From Aureimonas sp. Leaf324 (GTDB taxonomy: Bacteria > Pseudomonadota > Alphaproteobacteria > Rhizobiales > Rhizobiaceae): a stretch of DNA of 64,000 nt. Where the stretch lies: positions 21,363 through 85,362 of the forward strand of contig NZ_LMOH01000008.1 of the NCBI RefSeq assembly GCF_001423245.1. Reading direction: 5' to 3'. This document shows, in pieces, positions 8,703-16,221 of the stretch (its first letter is position 1; each line of letters begins with the position of its first letter). The notes below the pieces were generated by a model that saw only the letters and a program-made list of their open reading frames with translations, did no database searches and was not told the DNA's origin. Position numbers and translations under genes: made by a program.

Positions 8703-9176
8703 CGGCCCCTCTTCCGACCCGCGACGTTCGTCCAATCCTATCGTTTCGCGTCATATCGGACCAACCGTTACGGGGCGCTTTCGGATGTCGCGGCGATTAA
8801 GGCCACTCTTTGCGGCTCCCATGTGACGGCGCATGGTAGAACTCGGCGGCGTCCGGATCGAGCTCGGCCAGCGCCTCCATGGCCCATCCGTGCTCTTTCC
8901 GGGCTGCGAGGCCCCGCCCCTTCACCGAACTGTGCCGTGCGCGGCAGAAGCTTGCGCCGTGGGTTGAAACTGATCACAAAGAATATCGGTCAGCACCGGA
9001 TCGCCGCAACCGCGAGCGTCGCGCACATGGAAATCGGGGTCGAAGTCCTGCTGCAGGTAAGGACCGGCCGGATCCGCATCGGGGGCATGTTCGAGCATGG
9101 CCACGGTATCCGATTATGGTTCGTTCATCGCACTCCCGCGCATGGTGGCGGCCAGACGGTACCCCATTGTCTTCAG
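8703..9176. other. Degraded stretch between the M15-like gene and the IS element
   Basis: No intact gene. Two minus-strand coding-like fragments in different frames are described separately (8797-9104). The remainder is short, frame-shadow-like open reading. The stretch ends at the left inverted repeat of the IS3-family element. Confidence 0.5.
8797..9104 (-). pseudogene. Frameshifted coding relic of unknown family
   Basis: Two minus-strand frames look coding but are out of register. From ATG 9104 one reads MAMLEHAPDADPAGPY and continues with FDPDFHVRDARGCGDPVLTD. From about 8973 another frame reads on to TAA 8797-8799 through SSVKGRGLAARKEHGWAM and ALAELDPDAAEFYHAPSHG. Each has acidic/hydrophobic composition unlike the Arg-rich shadow frames around it. 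Joined by one frameshift they would make a C-terminal portion of roughly 100 residues. I do not recognise the family. The relic abuts an IS element, consistent with a gene truncated by transposition and then decaying. Confidence 0.35.
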
Positions 9177-9188
9177 TGGCCTGCCCCC
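9177..9188 (+). repeat. Left inverted repeat of the IS3-family element
   Basis: Reads TGGCCTGCCCCC and matches the reverse complement of 10431-10442 at 11 of 12 positions. The shared GTGGCCC block lies a few bases further inside on both ends. Confidence 0.7.
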
Positions 9189-9209
9189 ATCAGGTGGCCC
9201 GGTTCAAAT

Positions 9210-10103
9210 CTAATGCACGGTGGGCTTTGGGGCCACGTCTGAAGTGGCCGGCGAAGCGGCTTGGGGTAGCGCAGCCGGCCATGGCACGGCGGCTGGAGCG
9301 GGTGGCTGGTAGCCGAGCGAGGAGTGCGGTCGCTTGGTGTTGTAGTGGCAGCGCCAGCTCTCGATGACGATCCGGGCTTCGGCGAGGCTGTAGAAGATCT
9401 CGCCGTTCAGGAGTTCGTCGCGGAACTTGGAGTTGAAGCTCTCGCAGTACCCGTTCTCCCAAGGGCTGCCCGGTTCGATGAAGGCGGTCCGCGCACCGAC
9501 CGCGGTGATCCAGTCGCGCACCGCCTTGGCGATGAACTCAGGCCCGTTGTCCGACCGAACGTGACCCGGCACACCGCGTAGGATGAAGAGATCCGACAGC
9601 ACATCGATGACCTCCGTGGACCTCAGCTTCCGATCAATCCGGATGGCGAGGCACTCCCGGGTGAACTAGTCGATCACGTTTAGCATCCGGAACTTACGGC
9701 CGTCATGGGTTCTACCCTCCACGAAGTCGTAGGACCATACGTGGTTGGGATACGCGGGCCGAAGCCGAACGCAGGACCCGTCGTTCAACCAGAGCCGCCC
9801 GCGCTTGGGCTGCCTAACCGGCACCTTCAGGCCTTCCTGCCGCCAGATGCGCTCCACCCGCTTCACGTTGACCACCCATCCGGCATCCCGCAGCAGGGCT
9901 GTGATCCGACGGTATCCGTAGCGTCCATACTGCGTCGCCAGTTCGATGATGTCGGCTGTCAGCGCTGCGTCGTCGGCTCGCCCTTTGGGTGCCTTGCGCT
10001 GCGTCGATCGGTGCTGCCCCAGAACCCGGCACGCCAGCCGCTCCGACACCCCGAACTTCCGTGCGGTATGGTCGATGCAGCGCCGCCGCCGGGCGGGGCT
10101 CAC
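9210..10103 (-). pseudogene. IS3-family OrfB transposase (DDE), interrupted by an in-frame TAG
   Basis: The frame from ATG 10103 (MSPARRRRCIDH) reads through an HTH_21 region (YGRYGYRRITALLRDAGW) into the rve integrase core with the first catalytic Asp in WSYDFVEGRTHDG. At 9666-9668 it meets TAG directly after MLNVID, where related transposases have Glu (VIDEFTRECLAIR). The same frame then continues as FTRECLAIRIDRKL, the second Asp in RSDNGPEFIA and the Glu in PWENGYCESFN, to the stop at 9210. A single G-to-T change (GAG to TAG) therefore truncates the enzyme between its first and second catalytic acids. Unless suppressed, the transposase is inactive. Confidence 0.85.
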
Positions 10104-10378
10104 CAGTTTCCCGATGCAGCTTTTTTCAGGATCAGCTTCTCAAGCGTCAGGTCCGACACGGCCTTCCGCAGCCGCTCGTTCTCCTTCTCCAGATCCTTGA
10201 GCCGCTTTACTTGATCCGACTTCAGGCCCCCGAACTCCTTGCGCCACCGGTAGTACGTAAACGGCGTCACGCTGATCGTCCGGATCGCTTCCGCCACCGG
10301 GCGGCCCTGCGACAGCAACACGTCGACCTGCCGAAGCTTGGCGACGATCTCTTCCGGCTTATGCTTCTTCTGTCCCAT
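10100..10378 (-). CDS. IS3-family OrfA, helix-turn-helix DNA-binding subunit
   Basis: 92 aa from ATG 10378 (MGQKKHKPEEIVAKLRQVD). It holds an HTH_Tnp_1 domain (AEAIRTISVTPFTYYRWRKEFGG) followed by a leucine-zipper-like segment (LKDLEKENERLRKAVSDL), the standard OrfA layout. It ends at 10100 and overlaps the start of orfB in another frame (ATGA), so the full transposase would be made by frameshifting or re-initiation. OrfA itself looks intact. Its proline at SVTPFTYYRW differs from the usual Glu in relatives and may mark drift. Confidence 0.85.
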   Translation of the reverse strand: MGQKKHKPEEIVAKLRQVDVLLSQGRPVAEAIRTISVTPFTYYRWRKEFGGLKSDQVKRLKDLEKENERLRKAVSDLTLEKLILKKAASGNW

Positions 10379-10430
10379 TCTCGTGTCCTCCAAAGGCTCA
10401 AAAGCCTACTTCAGGGAGGGCCACTTTTCA

Positions 10431-10442
10431 GGGGGCAGACCA
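10431..10442 (-). repeat. Right inverted repeat of the IS3-family element
   Basis: Reads TGGTCTGCCCCC on the minus strand, pairing with 9177-9188 at 11 of 12 positions; it marks the upstream end of the transposase operon. Confidence 0.7.
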
Positions 10443-11160
10443 ACGCGGCACGTGGGAATATCGGCTTTACCACAGAGGCTTACCTCTGCTCGCACCTGCG
10501 CATGGCACGCCTCCTCTCAACCAATCTCCTGACCAGCCCTTGGTTCAACCGGTGCGACTATGTGTGGATTGGGCACTGCGCGATCACTAATCCACGTGCT
10601 GATAGCGTGCATTTCGCCCTCGGCAGTACGTGGTGCATGGCGTACATGAACCACGTGGAAGGCGGGAACGACAACGCCTTCGCCTGCAAGACCGATAAGA
10701 CCGATAAGACCGATAAGACCGATAAGACCGATAAGACCGATAAGACCGACGCTTGGCCTGCCGTACAGACGCATGTCCCACATTTCTTTCATCGGCAACA
10801 CCGCGGGCCCGAACTCTTGGGGGAACGGTGTCATCTTCTACGACACTGCTAGGGGCGTTGTGATCGGCAACGAGATTTCGGACGTGGCATGCAATGGCCT
10901 CGCCGTCTCGCTGCACGACGATGGCAATGTTCTCAGCCCAGACATCCTGGTTGCCGACAACGTAGTCACAGGCTGCGGACGAGCGGCAACCTTCCCGGCC
11001 TTCGCCGGCTCTGGGCCGGCAGGGTATCAATACGGCTGCGGTGCCCTCATCAGGAGTGCCAAGAGGGTGGTCGTGCGCGGCGACATGCGGAAAGTCCTGA
11101 CGGCAAGGAGGTCAATCGTCTACGACGGGTCGTCGCCGGTCTCCCGGCTATGTCCTCCTC
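10443..11160 (+). pseudogene. Broken right-handed beta-helix protein
   Basis: Directly after the IS end, one frame reads RGNIGFTTEAYLC, CDYVWIGHCAITNPRADS and MNHVEGGNDNAFA, then runs into the KTD-encoding 9-bp repeats. A second frame, from 10773, continues with SHISFIGNTAGPNSWGNGV, YDTARGVVIGNEISDVACNG and ILVADNVVTGCGRAATFPAF to about 11090, then loses the pattern. These are successive coils of a parallel beta-helix (hydrophobic-x-asparagine ladders such as IGN-x-IS and VADNVV). The parent was probably a secreted pectate-lyase-like or epimerase-like carbohydrate-active protein. The N-terminus is missing at the IS boundary, the frame changes across the repeat, and the C-terminus has decayed, so no functional product is expected. 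Confidence 0.6.
10691..10749 (+). repeat. 9-bp tandem repeat, accgataag x6 plus a partial copy
   Basis: Six perfect head-to-tail copies of accgataag occupy 10691-10744, followed by a truncated accga. The unit is a multiple of three, so it encodes Lys-Thr-Asp repeats in the beta-helix frame and Leu-Ile-Gly on the opposite strand. It sits exactly at the point where the coding frame of the beta-helix relic changes. Perfect identity between copies implies recent expansion by replication slippage. Confidence 0.95.
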
Positions 11161-11388
11161 GACGCATTTGCCATTTGGAAGCGGACCGGCAGGGTGCCAT
11201 CCGGTCGTGCCGATCTACGCCGAGAATATGGACGACCGAAAGCGGACAGTCAGCATCGAGCAGGCTGCGGTGTTTTCCTCGTCATGAGGCGGACACGACA
11301 TCGTTCGCGCTACCTGCCACGGCTTCGCCCATCAGCAGTGGGAGACCGGCCCCGGCGTCCACCTTCGTGAACGCCGGGGGGTCCAGGC
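11161..11388. other. No convincing gene between the beta-helix relic and the SDR gene
   Basis: Short open frames here lack start signals and recognisable motifs; this is probably the decayed 3' part of the beta-helix gene. Confidence 0.4.
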
Positions 11389-12171
11389 TCATACTGTTCT
11401 GATCGTCCCGCCGTCGATCACGAACTCGGCGCCATGGATGGCGGCAGCCCGGTCGGAGGCGAGGTAGGCGATCAGGTCGGCCACTTCTTCGGGCTCGGCC
11501 TCGCGCCCGATCGAGATCCCGCCCAGGGCATCGAGCACCGACCGACGTGCGTCCTCGATCGTGCCGCCGCTGGCAGTGCGAAGCATGTCGAGAAAGTCCC
11601 CGGTAGCCTCCGTCATGATCCAGCCGGGTGAGACGGAGTTGACCCGCACGCCCTTGGGACCAAGCTCCTTGGAGAGCGACTTGCTGTAGGTTCTCAGGGC
11701 GGCCTTCGCGGCGGCATAGCCGGTCGTGGATTCCGGCAGCGGTAGGACAGATTGGATGGAGGTGACATGCACAACGGTGCCCTTACCCCGCTCGAGCATC
11801 TGCGGGATCAGGAGCCGATCGAGCCGAACAGTCGCCAGGAGGTTCAGGTTCAGTTCGGCGAGCCAGTGATCGTCCGTCAGCGCAGCGAAGCCACCCGCCG
11901 GCGACGCCGAGCCGCCGATGACATGGGCGAGAATGTCGATGCCGCCCAGCCGCTCGAGTGCCACCTTGGTCAGTGCGTGGCTGCCCTCGGTGGTGGTCAG
12001 GTCCGCCTGGACGTATTCGGCGCCCTCCATCGGGCTCGTGATCGTGCGGGCGGCTGTCACGACACGCGCTCCGCCGGCGAGGAAGCGCTCGACCGTGGCG
12101 CGGCCCAGTCCCTTGGTGCCACCGCTGACAAGCACGCGCTTGCCGGCGAACTCGTTGGGATCCGCCCTCAT
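11389..12171 (-). CDS. Short-chain dehydrogenase/reductase (classical SDR)
   Basis: 260 aa from ATG 12171. The cofactor loop is SGGTKGLG at residues 16-23 (TGxxxGxG type, first Thr replaced by Ser). The catalytic residues are Ser138 in VTSIQS, Tyr152 and Lys156 in YAAAK, with a typical PG motif after VRVNSVSPGW. An Arg following the second strand (TAARTI) suggests NADP(H) preference. It overlaps the SnoaL-like gene by 4 bp (ATGA 12168-12171), so they are co-translated, and a LysR gene diverges from the pair. The substrate is not evident. All catalytic positions are present. Confidence 0.9.
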   Translation of the reverse strand: MRADPNEFAGKRVLVSGGTKGLGRATVERFLAGGARVVTAARTITSPMEGAEYVQADLTTTEGSHALTKVALERLGGIDILAHVIGGSASPAGGFAALTDDHWLAELNLNLLATVRLDRLLIPQMLERGKGTVVHVTSIQSVLPLPESTTGYAAAKAALRTYSKSLSKELGPKGVRVNSVSPGWIMTEATGDFLDMLRTASGGTIEDARRSVLDALGGISIGREAEPEEVADLIAYLASDRAAAIHGAEFVIDGGTIRTV

Positions 12172-12503
12172 GCCGCCACCGTGGTCTCGAGCGTCTCGAT
12201 GGCGTCGTTCGCCATCGTGAAGCGATAGGTGAAGCGGAGCGGGCTGCCCGAGAAGTCGCCATCGGCTGGACCTTCCAGGGCGACAGAGGCGCCCTCTTCC
12301 CGAACGGTGTCAGGCGTGAAGATGGCCTTGACCGCCATCGCCTCTTCCTCGAGCAGCCTGCGGATCTCGGCGAGCCCCTCGTATCGCTTGCCGTTGTCGA
12401 TGAAGACGGCATCACGGGCGAAGCGTTTCAGCATGCCATGGAGATCGAGACGCGCGTTGGCCTTGATATAGTCTGCGATCGTGTCTGGGAGGTTCAGTGA
12501 CAT
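12168..12503 (-). CDS. SnoaL-like / NTF2-fold protein
   Basis: 111 aa from ATG 12503. The pattern of an N-terminal helix ([21 protein letters not shown]), then [24 protein letters not shown], then a beta-rich C-terminus ([20 protein letters not shown]) is typical of the SnoaL-like branch of the NTF2 superfamily. These small cone-shaped proteins act as isomerases, cyclases or hydrolases, or simply bind small ligands. It is the first gene of a two-gene unit with the SDR (4-bp overlap). The intergenic space to the divergent LysR gene contains a palindrome at 12552-12564. The family is likely; the reaction is unknown. Confidence 0.75.
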   Translation of the reverse strand: MSLNLPDTIADYIKANARLDLHGMLKRFARDAVFIDNGKRYEGLAEIRRLLEEEAMAVKAIFTPDTVREEGASVALEGPADGDFSGSPLRFTYRFTMANDAIETLETTVAA

Positions 12504-12551
12504 GCTCGTCTCCTTGGTGGTGGTGAAACCAACTTAGCCATGGACACTCCG

Positions 12552-12564
12552 CTCGATAATCGAG
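12552..12564. promoter_or_regulatory. Perfect 13-bp palindrome, candidate LysR operator
   Basis: CTCGATAATCGAG is a perfect inverted repeat with one central base, located in the short divergent region between the SnoaL-like gene (starts 12503, minus) and the LysR gene (starts 12600, plus). Position and symmetry suit autoregulation plus control of the SDR operon. Binding by the neighbouring LysR protein is an inference. Confidence 0.45.
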
Positions 12565-12599
12565 ACAGATCGGCATGGAGCATTGCGGAAAACGGGACA

Positions 12600-13511
12600 A
12601 TGACACGTCATTCGCTCATCGAACTCGAAGCGGTTCTGGCGATCGTGCGATGTGGATCCTTCCGAGCCGCAGCCCTCGATCTCGGCATGTCGACCACGGC
12701 CCTCAGCAACGCCATCGGCAAGCTCGAGCGGGAGCTCGACGTGCGATTGTTCAATCGCACCACGCGCAGCGTCTCGCTGACCTATGCAGGGCGCATCTTC
12801 GTCGCACAGATCGGGCCAGCGCTGGAGGGTATCCAGAAAGCGATGAATACGGCGCGCTCCCAGCAGGAGACGCCGTCTGGCACCTTGCGCATCAATGCCT
12901 TCGCAACCGCGGCACGAGAGATCATGGCACCGCTGGTCCTGACCTATCTCCAGCGCTATCCGCAGGTTCACATCGACATCGTCACCGAGGGTCGGCTCGT
13001 CGACGTCGTGGCGGCCGGCTTCGATCTGGCGGTGCGCAGTGCGGATCTCGTACCCAGCGACGCGATCGCCATACCGCTCGGCCAGATGCGGCGGATGGCC
13101 GTTGCCGCATCTCCCGCCTACTTCGAGAACCGGGCTGTCCCGGAAAGACCGGAGGATCTGCTGTCCTACCCCTGCGTTCGCGGGCGACTGCCCGATGGCG
13201 CCCTGCTCCGATGGCGCTTCGAGAAGGGCGGCAAGGAGATACAGCTCGACGTCGAGGGACCGATCACTCTCGACGAAGCATCCCTGGCACGGATCGCGGT
13301 CAAGAACGGTGTCGGGATCGGCTATTTCATGGAGGCCGACGTCCGCGACGACATCGCGGCCGGTCGGCTCGTTCGCATTCTCGATGACTGGACGCCGCCG
13401 CTCGTGCCGTTGTGCCTCTATTACTATAACCGCCGCAATTCGTCCGCGGCCTTCCAGGCCTTCGTTTCGCTGGCTCGCGACTTGAGCGCCGGACGGTTCC
13501 CACGCCCTTGA
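12600..13511 (+). CDS. LysR-family transcriptional regulator
   Basis: 303 aa from ATG 12600 ([19 protein letters not shown]), chosen because LysR proteins normally start only a few residues before the first helix. An upstream ATG at 12540 would put the palindrome inside coding sequence. The winged HTH covers residues about 3-62 ([33 protein letters not shown]). The rest is a periplasmic-binding-like co-inducer domain typical of the CrgA/AaeR-like subgroup, ending in [11 protein letters not shown]. It diverges from the SnoaL/SDR pair and most likely controls it. Confidence 0.9.
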   Translation: MTRHSLIELEAVLAIVRCGSFRAAALDLGMSTTALSNAIGKLERELDVRLFNRTTRSVSLTYAGRIFVAQIGPALEGIQKAMNTARSQQETPSGTLRINAFATAAREIMAPLVLTYLQRYPQVHIDIVTEGRLVDVVAAGFDLAVRSADLVPSDAIAIPLGQMRRMAVAASPAYFENRAVPERPEDLLSYPCVRGRLPDGALLRWRFEKGGKEIQLDVEGPITLDEASLARIAVKNGVGIGYFMEADVRDDIAAGRLVRILDDWTPPLVPLCLYYYNRRNSSAAFQAFVSLARDLSAGRFPRP

Positions 13512-13572
13512 GGCCTGTCGGCGCCTGGCGCCACCTCCTTGTCGCCGGCTTTTCCAACGAGGAGAAGCGCAG

Positions 13573-13764
13573 TTGCCGAGCGATGAGCCAAGGCCTGATC
13601 CGAAACCGCTGATCGAAGTGTGGCGCCCGTATGCCAAGGGGCCGAGCCCGCGCCCTCGGCGAACCGTCGAGACGATCCTCTGGCGTCACCAGAACGGGGC
13701 GAAGTGGCGATCCTTGCCGGCCGAGTTCGGCCTCTGGCGGATGCGGGCCCGGCTGAACGAGTGA
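13573..13764 (+). pseudogene. N-terminal fragment of an IS5-family (IS427-like) transposase
   Basis: 63 codons reading KPLIEVWRPYAKGPSPRPRR, then TVETILWRHQNGAKWRSLPAEFG, a very characteristic N-terminal block of IS5/IS427-type transposases (the DUF4096 region). After LWRMRARLNE the frame ends, where intact relatives continue into the DDE domain; no downstream remainder is recognisable. It is a leftover of an old insertion. Confidence 0.7.
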
Positions 13765-14046
13765 CGCGCCGTCGCCATCCGTTCCGGGAAGATCGCCGCC
13801 AGCGTCCCTGGCGCCCTCCGCCTCGCCGCAGCCCTCGATGGGATCAGGTGCCGACAGGCCGCCCTTGAGCGTCCGAGGGAACGCCGGCCTCACGTCTCCC
13901 ACGCATGCAGATCCGCGCCGAGCTTTCCGAGACCATCCGCTCCTCCGATTCCGAGGCGCTGGACCGAAGCAACATGGCGATCGTTCTCCCAGGCCGAGAA
14001 CGCCCTGCCCGGCACACGCCCTCGCCGTCTGGAAGGACAGACCCGC

Positions 14047-14352
14047 ATGTGCGCCATCCTCGCGTCGCTCGCCCTCTCCGCATCTCCAGGGCGCGACGCG
14101 CCGCCGGTTCCCTTGGAACAGACGGCAGCCCGGTCCGCGGCCACGATTGCGGCCGATCTGCACTCTCTCCTGTCCACCCCGCTTGGGTGCGAGACGTCCC
14201 GCGACGCCTATCCGTGGATCGTCTGGCTGCACGGGGGCGACCGGCGCGGCAGCGATGTCGAGACGGTCCGGCCGAGCGGCGTTCCCGCGAAGATCGCAGG
14301 CGGGCGCAAGGTGCGCGAGGAGTTCTCGACCACCTACGATCCCCGTGGCTAG
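14047..14352 (+). pseudogene. Truncated esterase / dienelactone-hydrolase-like frame
   Basis: 101 codons from ATG 14047, preceded by AAGGA. After a hydrophobic start (ILASLALSA), the segment LLSTPLGCETSRDAYPWIVW, then LHGGDRRGSDVETVRPSGVP, matches the strand-and-oxyanion-hole region of alpha/beta hydrolases related to predicted phospholipase/carboxylesterases (PLLVFLHGAGERG-type). The frame stops at TAG 14350-14352, before any nucleophile-elbow Ser motif, so the catalytic half is missing. The same frame continues after the stop as VAVGVARGPALQIVKGTW, which suggests a premature stop followed by decay. Confidence 0.5.
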
Positions 14353-14398
14353 GTCGCCGTCGGCGTCGCCCGCGGGCCGGCGCTGCAGATCGTCAAGG

Positions 14399-14683
14399 GC
14401 ACGTGGGACTTCCGTGGAGGGGCTGGAAGGGCGCCTCCGTGCCCTGAACCGCGCGGCGGGCTCGGAAGATATCGTCGTCTTCCACGACCCGCACCAGCTC
14501 GCGACGCAATCGCCGGAGAACACGGAACTCGCGGGCGAGCACGTCGCGACGCTCGCGCGGGCTGCGGCGAGGGGCGAAATCGCGATGGATGGCGGGGCCG
14601 AGCCCAGCGACCTGCGAGCCCTCGTCCTTTCTGCCCTGCCCGACTGGGATATGACCACGCGGCCCGGCGGCGCACGGTAAGCC
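14399..14683 (+). pseudogene. Coding-like fragment of unknown family
   Basis: A plus-strand frame reads SVEGLEGRLRALNRAAGSED, then IVVFHDPHQLATQSPENTEL and later GGAEPSDLRALVLSALPDWD before TAA 14681-14683. The composition looks like genuine protein (acidic and helical), unlike the surrounding shadow frames, but it has no start codon context and follows a truncated esterase frame. I do not recognise the family; it may be the C-terminus of a gene whose 5' part has been lost. Confidence 0.3.
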
Positions 14684-14706
14684 GTGCCACGGAACCGGCC
14701 TTGCCC

Positions 14707-15381
14707 CTACTTCAGTTGGAAGGCCGTCACCGCGAACGCGATGAGGCTGCGGATATGCCGGGCGACGCTGTCCCGCGTGGCCTCGGCGTCCGAGGCCTGG
14801 ATCGCCTCGATGATCTCGAGATGCTCCGAGGAGTCCGGGATCAGCCGTTCCTTGAGCTGGTCGATCTCGAAGAGCCGCGTCGCGGCCCGCAGATCGCGAA
14901 GCACGCGCGCCATGACCGCGTTGCCGCAATGGTCGATGATCATCCCGTGCAGATGGTCGTCCGAGAACCAGTGCTGATCGGTGTGATAGGTCTTGGCGTC
15001 GAGCAGTTCCATGATCTCCAAGCGCACGGCGAGGAGCGTGCGACGGGGGATGTTGTCGAGCGCCAGCACCGCCGCCTCCGGCTCGATCAGGAGCCGCAGC
15101 CGGAGGCTCTGGAGATACTCGCCGAGGTCGACGCGGCGCACGACGTAGTTGCGCCCCTCGCCCTTGTGGACGAGCCCTTCGCCCTCCAGCCTCTGGAGCG
15201 CCTCGCGCATGGGGGTTCGCGACACGCCGAGCGTCGCGGCGAGCTTGGCCTCCACGATGACGTCACCGCCGCGCAGGCGGCGGCTGCGGATCATGTCGGC
15301 CGCCGAGCGGTAGGCGAGGTTGGCAAGGTTCGGGCTGCGATCGGCAGCCGGGGTCGGCGCGGCCTCTTCGTTTGAACTCAT
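14707..15381 (-). CDS. GntR-family regulator, FadR/FCD subfamily (A)
   Basis: 224 aa from ATG 15381 (MSSNEEAAPT). The N-terminal winged HTH is at about residues 20-85 (GGDVIVEAKLAATLGVSRTPMREALQRLEGEGLV). The C-terminal all-helical FCD effector domain carries metal-site residues in the pattern DDHLHGMIIDHCGN (Asp, His) and later SSEHLEIIEAI and RHI. It diverges from a second FCD regulator (15474), with a TGGTATGCCA palindrome between them. It probably regulates the downstream amino-acid-type importer operon or itself; which of the two paralogues binds which site cannot be told. Confidence 0.9.
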   Translation of the reverse strand: MSSNEEAAPTPAADRSPNLANLAYRSAADMIRSRRLRGGDVIVEAKLAATLGVSRTPMREALQRLEGEGLVHKGEGRNYVVRRVDLGEYLQSLRLRLLIEPEAAVLALDNIPRRTLLAVRLEIMELLDAKTYHTDQHWFSDDHLHGMIIDHCGNAVMARVLRDLRAATRLFEIDQLKERLIPDSSEHLEIIEAIQASDAEATRDSVARHIRSLIAFAVTAFQLK

Positions 15382-15426
15382 GGCTGCCTCGCTCCCGCCC
15401 GCATTCGCCCCTCGCCTCCACACGAC

Positions 15427-15436
15427 TGGTATGCCA
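15427..15436. promoter_or_regulatory. Candidate GntR/FadR-type operator (TGGTATGCCA)
   Basis: TGGTATGCCA lies between the two divergent GntR genes and differs by one base from the perfect palindrome TGGTATACCA at 16169-16178 upstream of the binding-protein gene. The flanks also agree (A-N before, C-T after). Short TGGTnnACCA-like palindromes are the usual target of FadR-type regulators. Confidence 0.6.
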
Positions 15437-15473
15437 CTCCTCCGCCGTGCGGAAGCAAACAGTCGAGATCCAG

Positions 15474-16118
15474 ATGGCCAAGCCCCCGGCCGAACCCACC
15501 AATCTTTCCGAGAAGGCCTATCGGCACATCCTGTCGGAAATCCTCGACGCGCGCCTCGCCGCGGGGACGCCCATCCAGGAGCGGCGCATCGCCGAGGAGA
15601 TCGGCGTCTCGCGCTCGCCCCTGCGCGACGCTCTCGGCCGGCTGGCCGGCGAGGGCCTCTTGGTGCGCAGCAACACCGGCGTCCTTGCGGTTCGCGCGCT
15701 CAGCCTCCAGGACTACCTGCAGACGCTGGAGATGCGCGCGCTGGTGGAGCCCGCCGCCGCCGCGCTCGCCGCCACGGCCGTCGCGGCCGCCGACGTCGCC
15801 CGCCTCGAAACCGACATGGCGCGGCTGGAGACGACGGACGACCTTCAGGAACCGGACCTCCTGCGGTTCGACGACGATCTTCACGCCTTGATCGCGAGCC
15901 ATTGCGGCAACCCGTTCATGATGCGTTACCTCCAGGACATGCGCCGCTACACGACGCTCTACGAACGCCAGACGAAATGGCGGGCGACGCTGCATGTCGA
16001 CAACGGCGAGCACCGGGAGATCCTGACCGCGCTGGCGCTTCGCGCGCCCGAGCAGGCCGCGGACGCGATGCGGCGCCACCTGTCCGGCATCCGCCGACGC
16101 GTTCTCGAACGCTTCTGA
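15474..16118 (+). CDS. GntR-family regulator, FadR/FCD subfamily (B)
   Basis: 214 aa from ATG 15474 (MAKPPAEPTNLSEKAYRH); in-frame codons further upstream would overlap the divergent gene. The winged HTH is GTPIQERRIAEEIGVSRSPLRDALGRLAGEGLL at about residues 34-66, and the FCD domain shows RFDDDLHALIASHCGN and NGEHREILTAL with the expected Asp/His positions. It lies just upstream of the importer operon (16222-24213) in the same orientation, with the TGGTATACCA operator and a promoter between them, so it is the favoured local repressor. FCD regulators typically respond to an organic acid or amino acid substrate of the pathway. Confidence 0.9.
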   Translation: MAKPPAEPTNLSEKAYRHILSEILDARLAAGTPIQERRIAEEIGVSRSPLRDALGRLAGEGLLVRSNTGVLAVRALSLQDYLQTLEMRALVEPAAAALAATAVAAADVARLETDMARLETTDDLQEPDLLRFDDDLHALIASHCGNPFMMRYLQDMRRYTTLYERQTKWRATLHVDNGEHREILTALALRAPEQAADAMRRHLSGIRRRVLERF

Positions 16119-16137
16119 CGATCTGCGAAAATCCAAC

Positions 16138-16166
16138 TTGCGCACCTCCGGCTTCCGTCGCATAAT
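16138..16166 (+). promoter_or_regulatory. Candidate sigma-70 promoter of the amino-acid-type importer operon
   Basis: TTGCGC (16138-16143) and CATAAT (16161-16166) are separated by 17 bp in a locally AT-richer stretch. The expected start point, near 16173, falls in the centre of the TGGTATACCA palindrome, which would let a bound GntR repressor block initiation. Confidence 0.5.
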
Positions 16167-16168
16167 AT

Positions 16169-16178
16169 TGGTATACCA
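16169..16178. promoter_or_regulatory. Candidate GntR/FadR-type operator (TGGTATACCA)
   Basis: A perfect 10-bp palindrome, extended by TA on the left and TA on the right after one unpaired base each side (16166-16181). It overlaps the predicted transcription start of the operon and is nearly identical to the site at 15427-15436. Confidence 0.65.
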
Positions 16179-16221
16179 CTAGCATGCGCTTTTCCTCCCG
16201 ATCTTGCCAAGAGGTTTCACC

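Larger units (their letters stand above)
9177..10442 (-). mobile_element. IS3-family insertion sequence (IS407-like type)
   Basis: About 1266 bp bounded by imperfect inverted repeats: TGGCCTGCCCCC at 9177-9188 and, on the other strand, TGGTCTGCCCCC at 10442-10431, each followed 5-6 bp later by GTGGCCC. Inside are orfA (10100-10378) and orfB (9210-10103) in the usual overlapping arrangement, transcribed on the minus strand. No direct target-site duplication is evident: the flanks read TCAG on the left and ACGC on the right. OrfB carries an internal stop codon, so this copy should not transpose on its own. The element interrupts a region already full of relics. Confidence 0.85.
13512..14690. 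other. Decay zone between the LysR and GntR genes
   Basis: Nearly 1.2 kb without an intact gene. It holds a fragment of an IS5-type transposase (13573-13764), a truncated esterase-like frame (14047-14352) and a further coding-like fragment (about 14399-14680), listed separately. The intervening sequence shows only Arg/Pro-rich shadow frames. Confidence 0.55.

Noticed and set aside
9173..10446. Target-site duplication of the IS element
   Set aside because: The 3-5 bp flanks on the two sides do not match at any reasonable choice of ends.
10691..10749. CRISPR-like array
   Set aside because: The 9-bp units are directly contiguous with no spacers, so this is a microsatellite.
10517..10834. A minus-strand frame with Leu-Ile-Gly repeats
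   Set aside because: It is only the reverse reading of the accgataag tandem repeat; the beta-helix similarity is on the plus strand.
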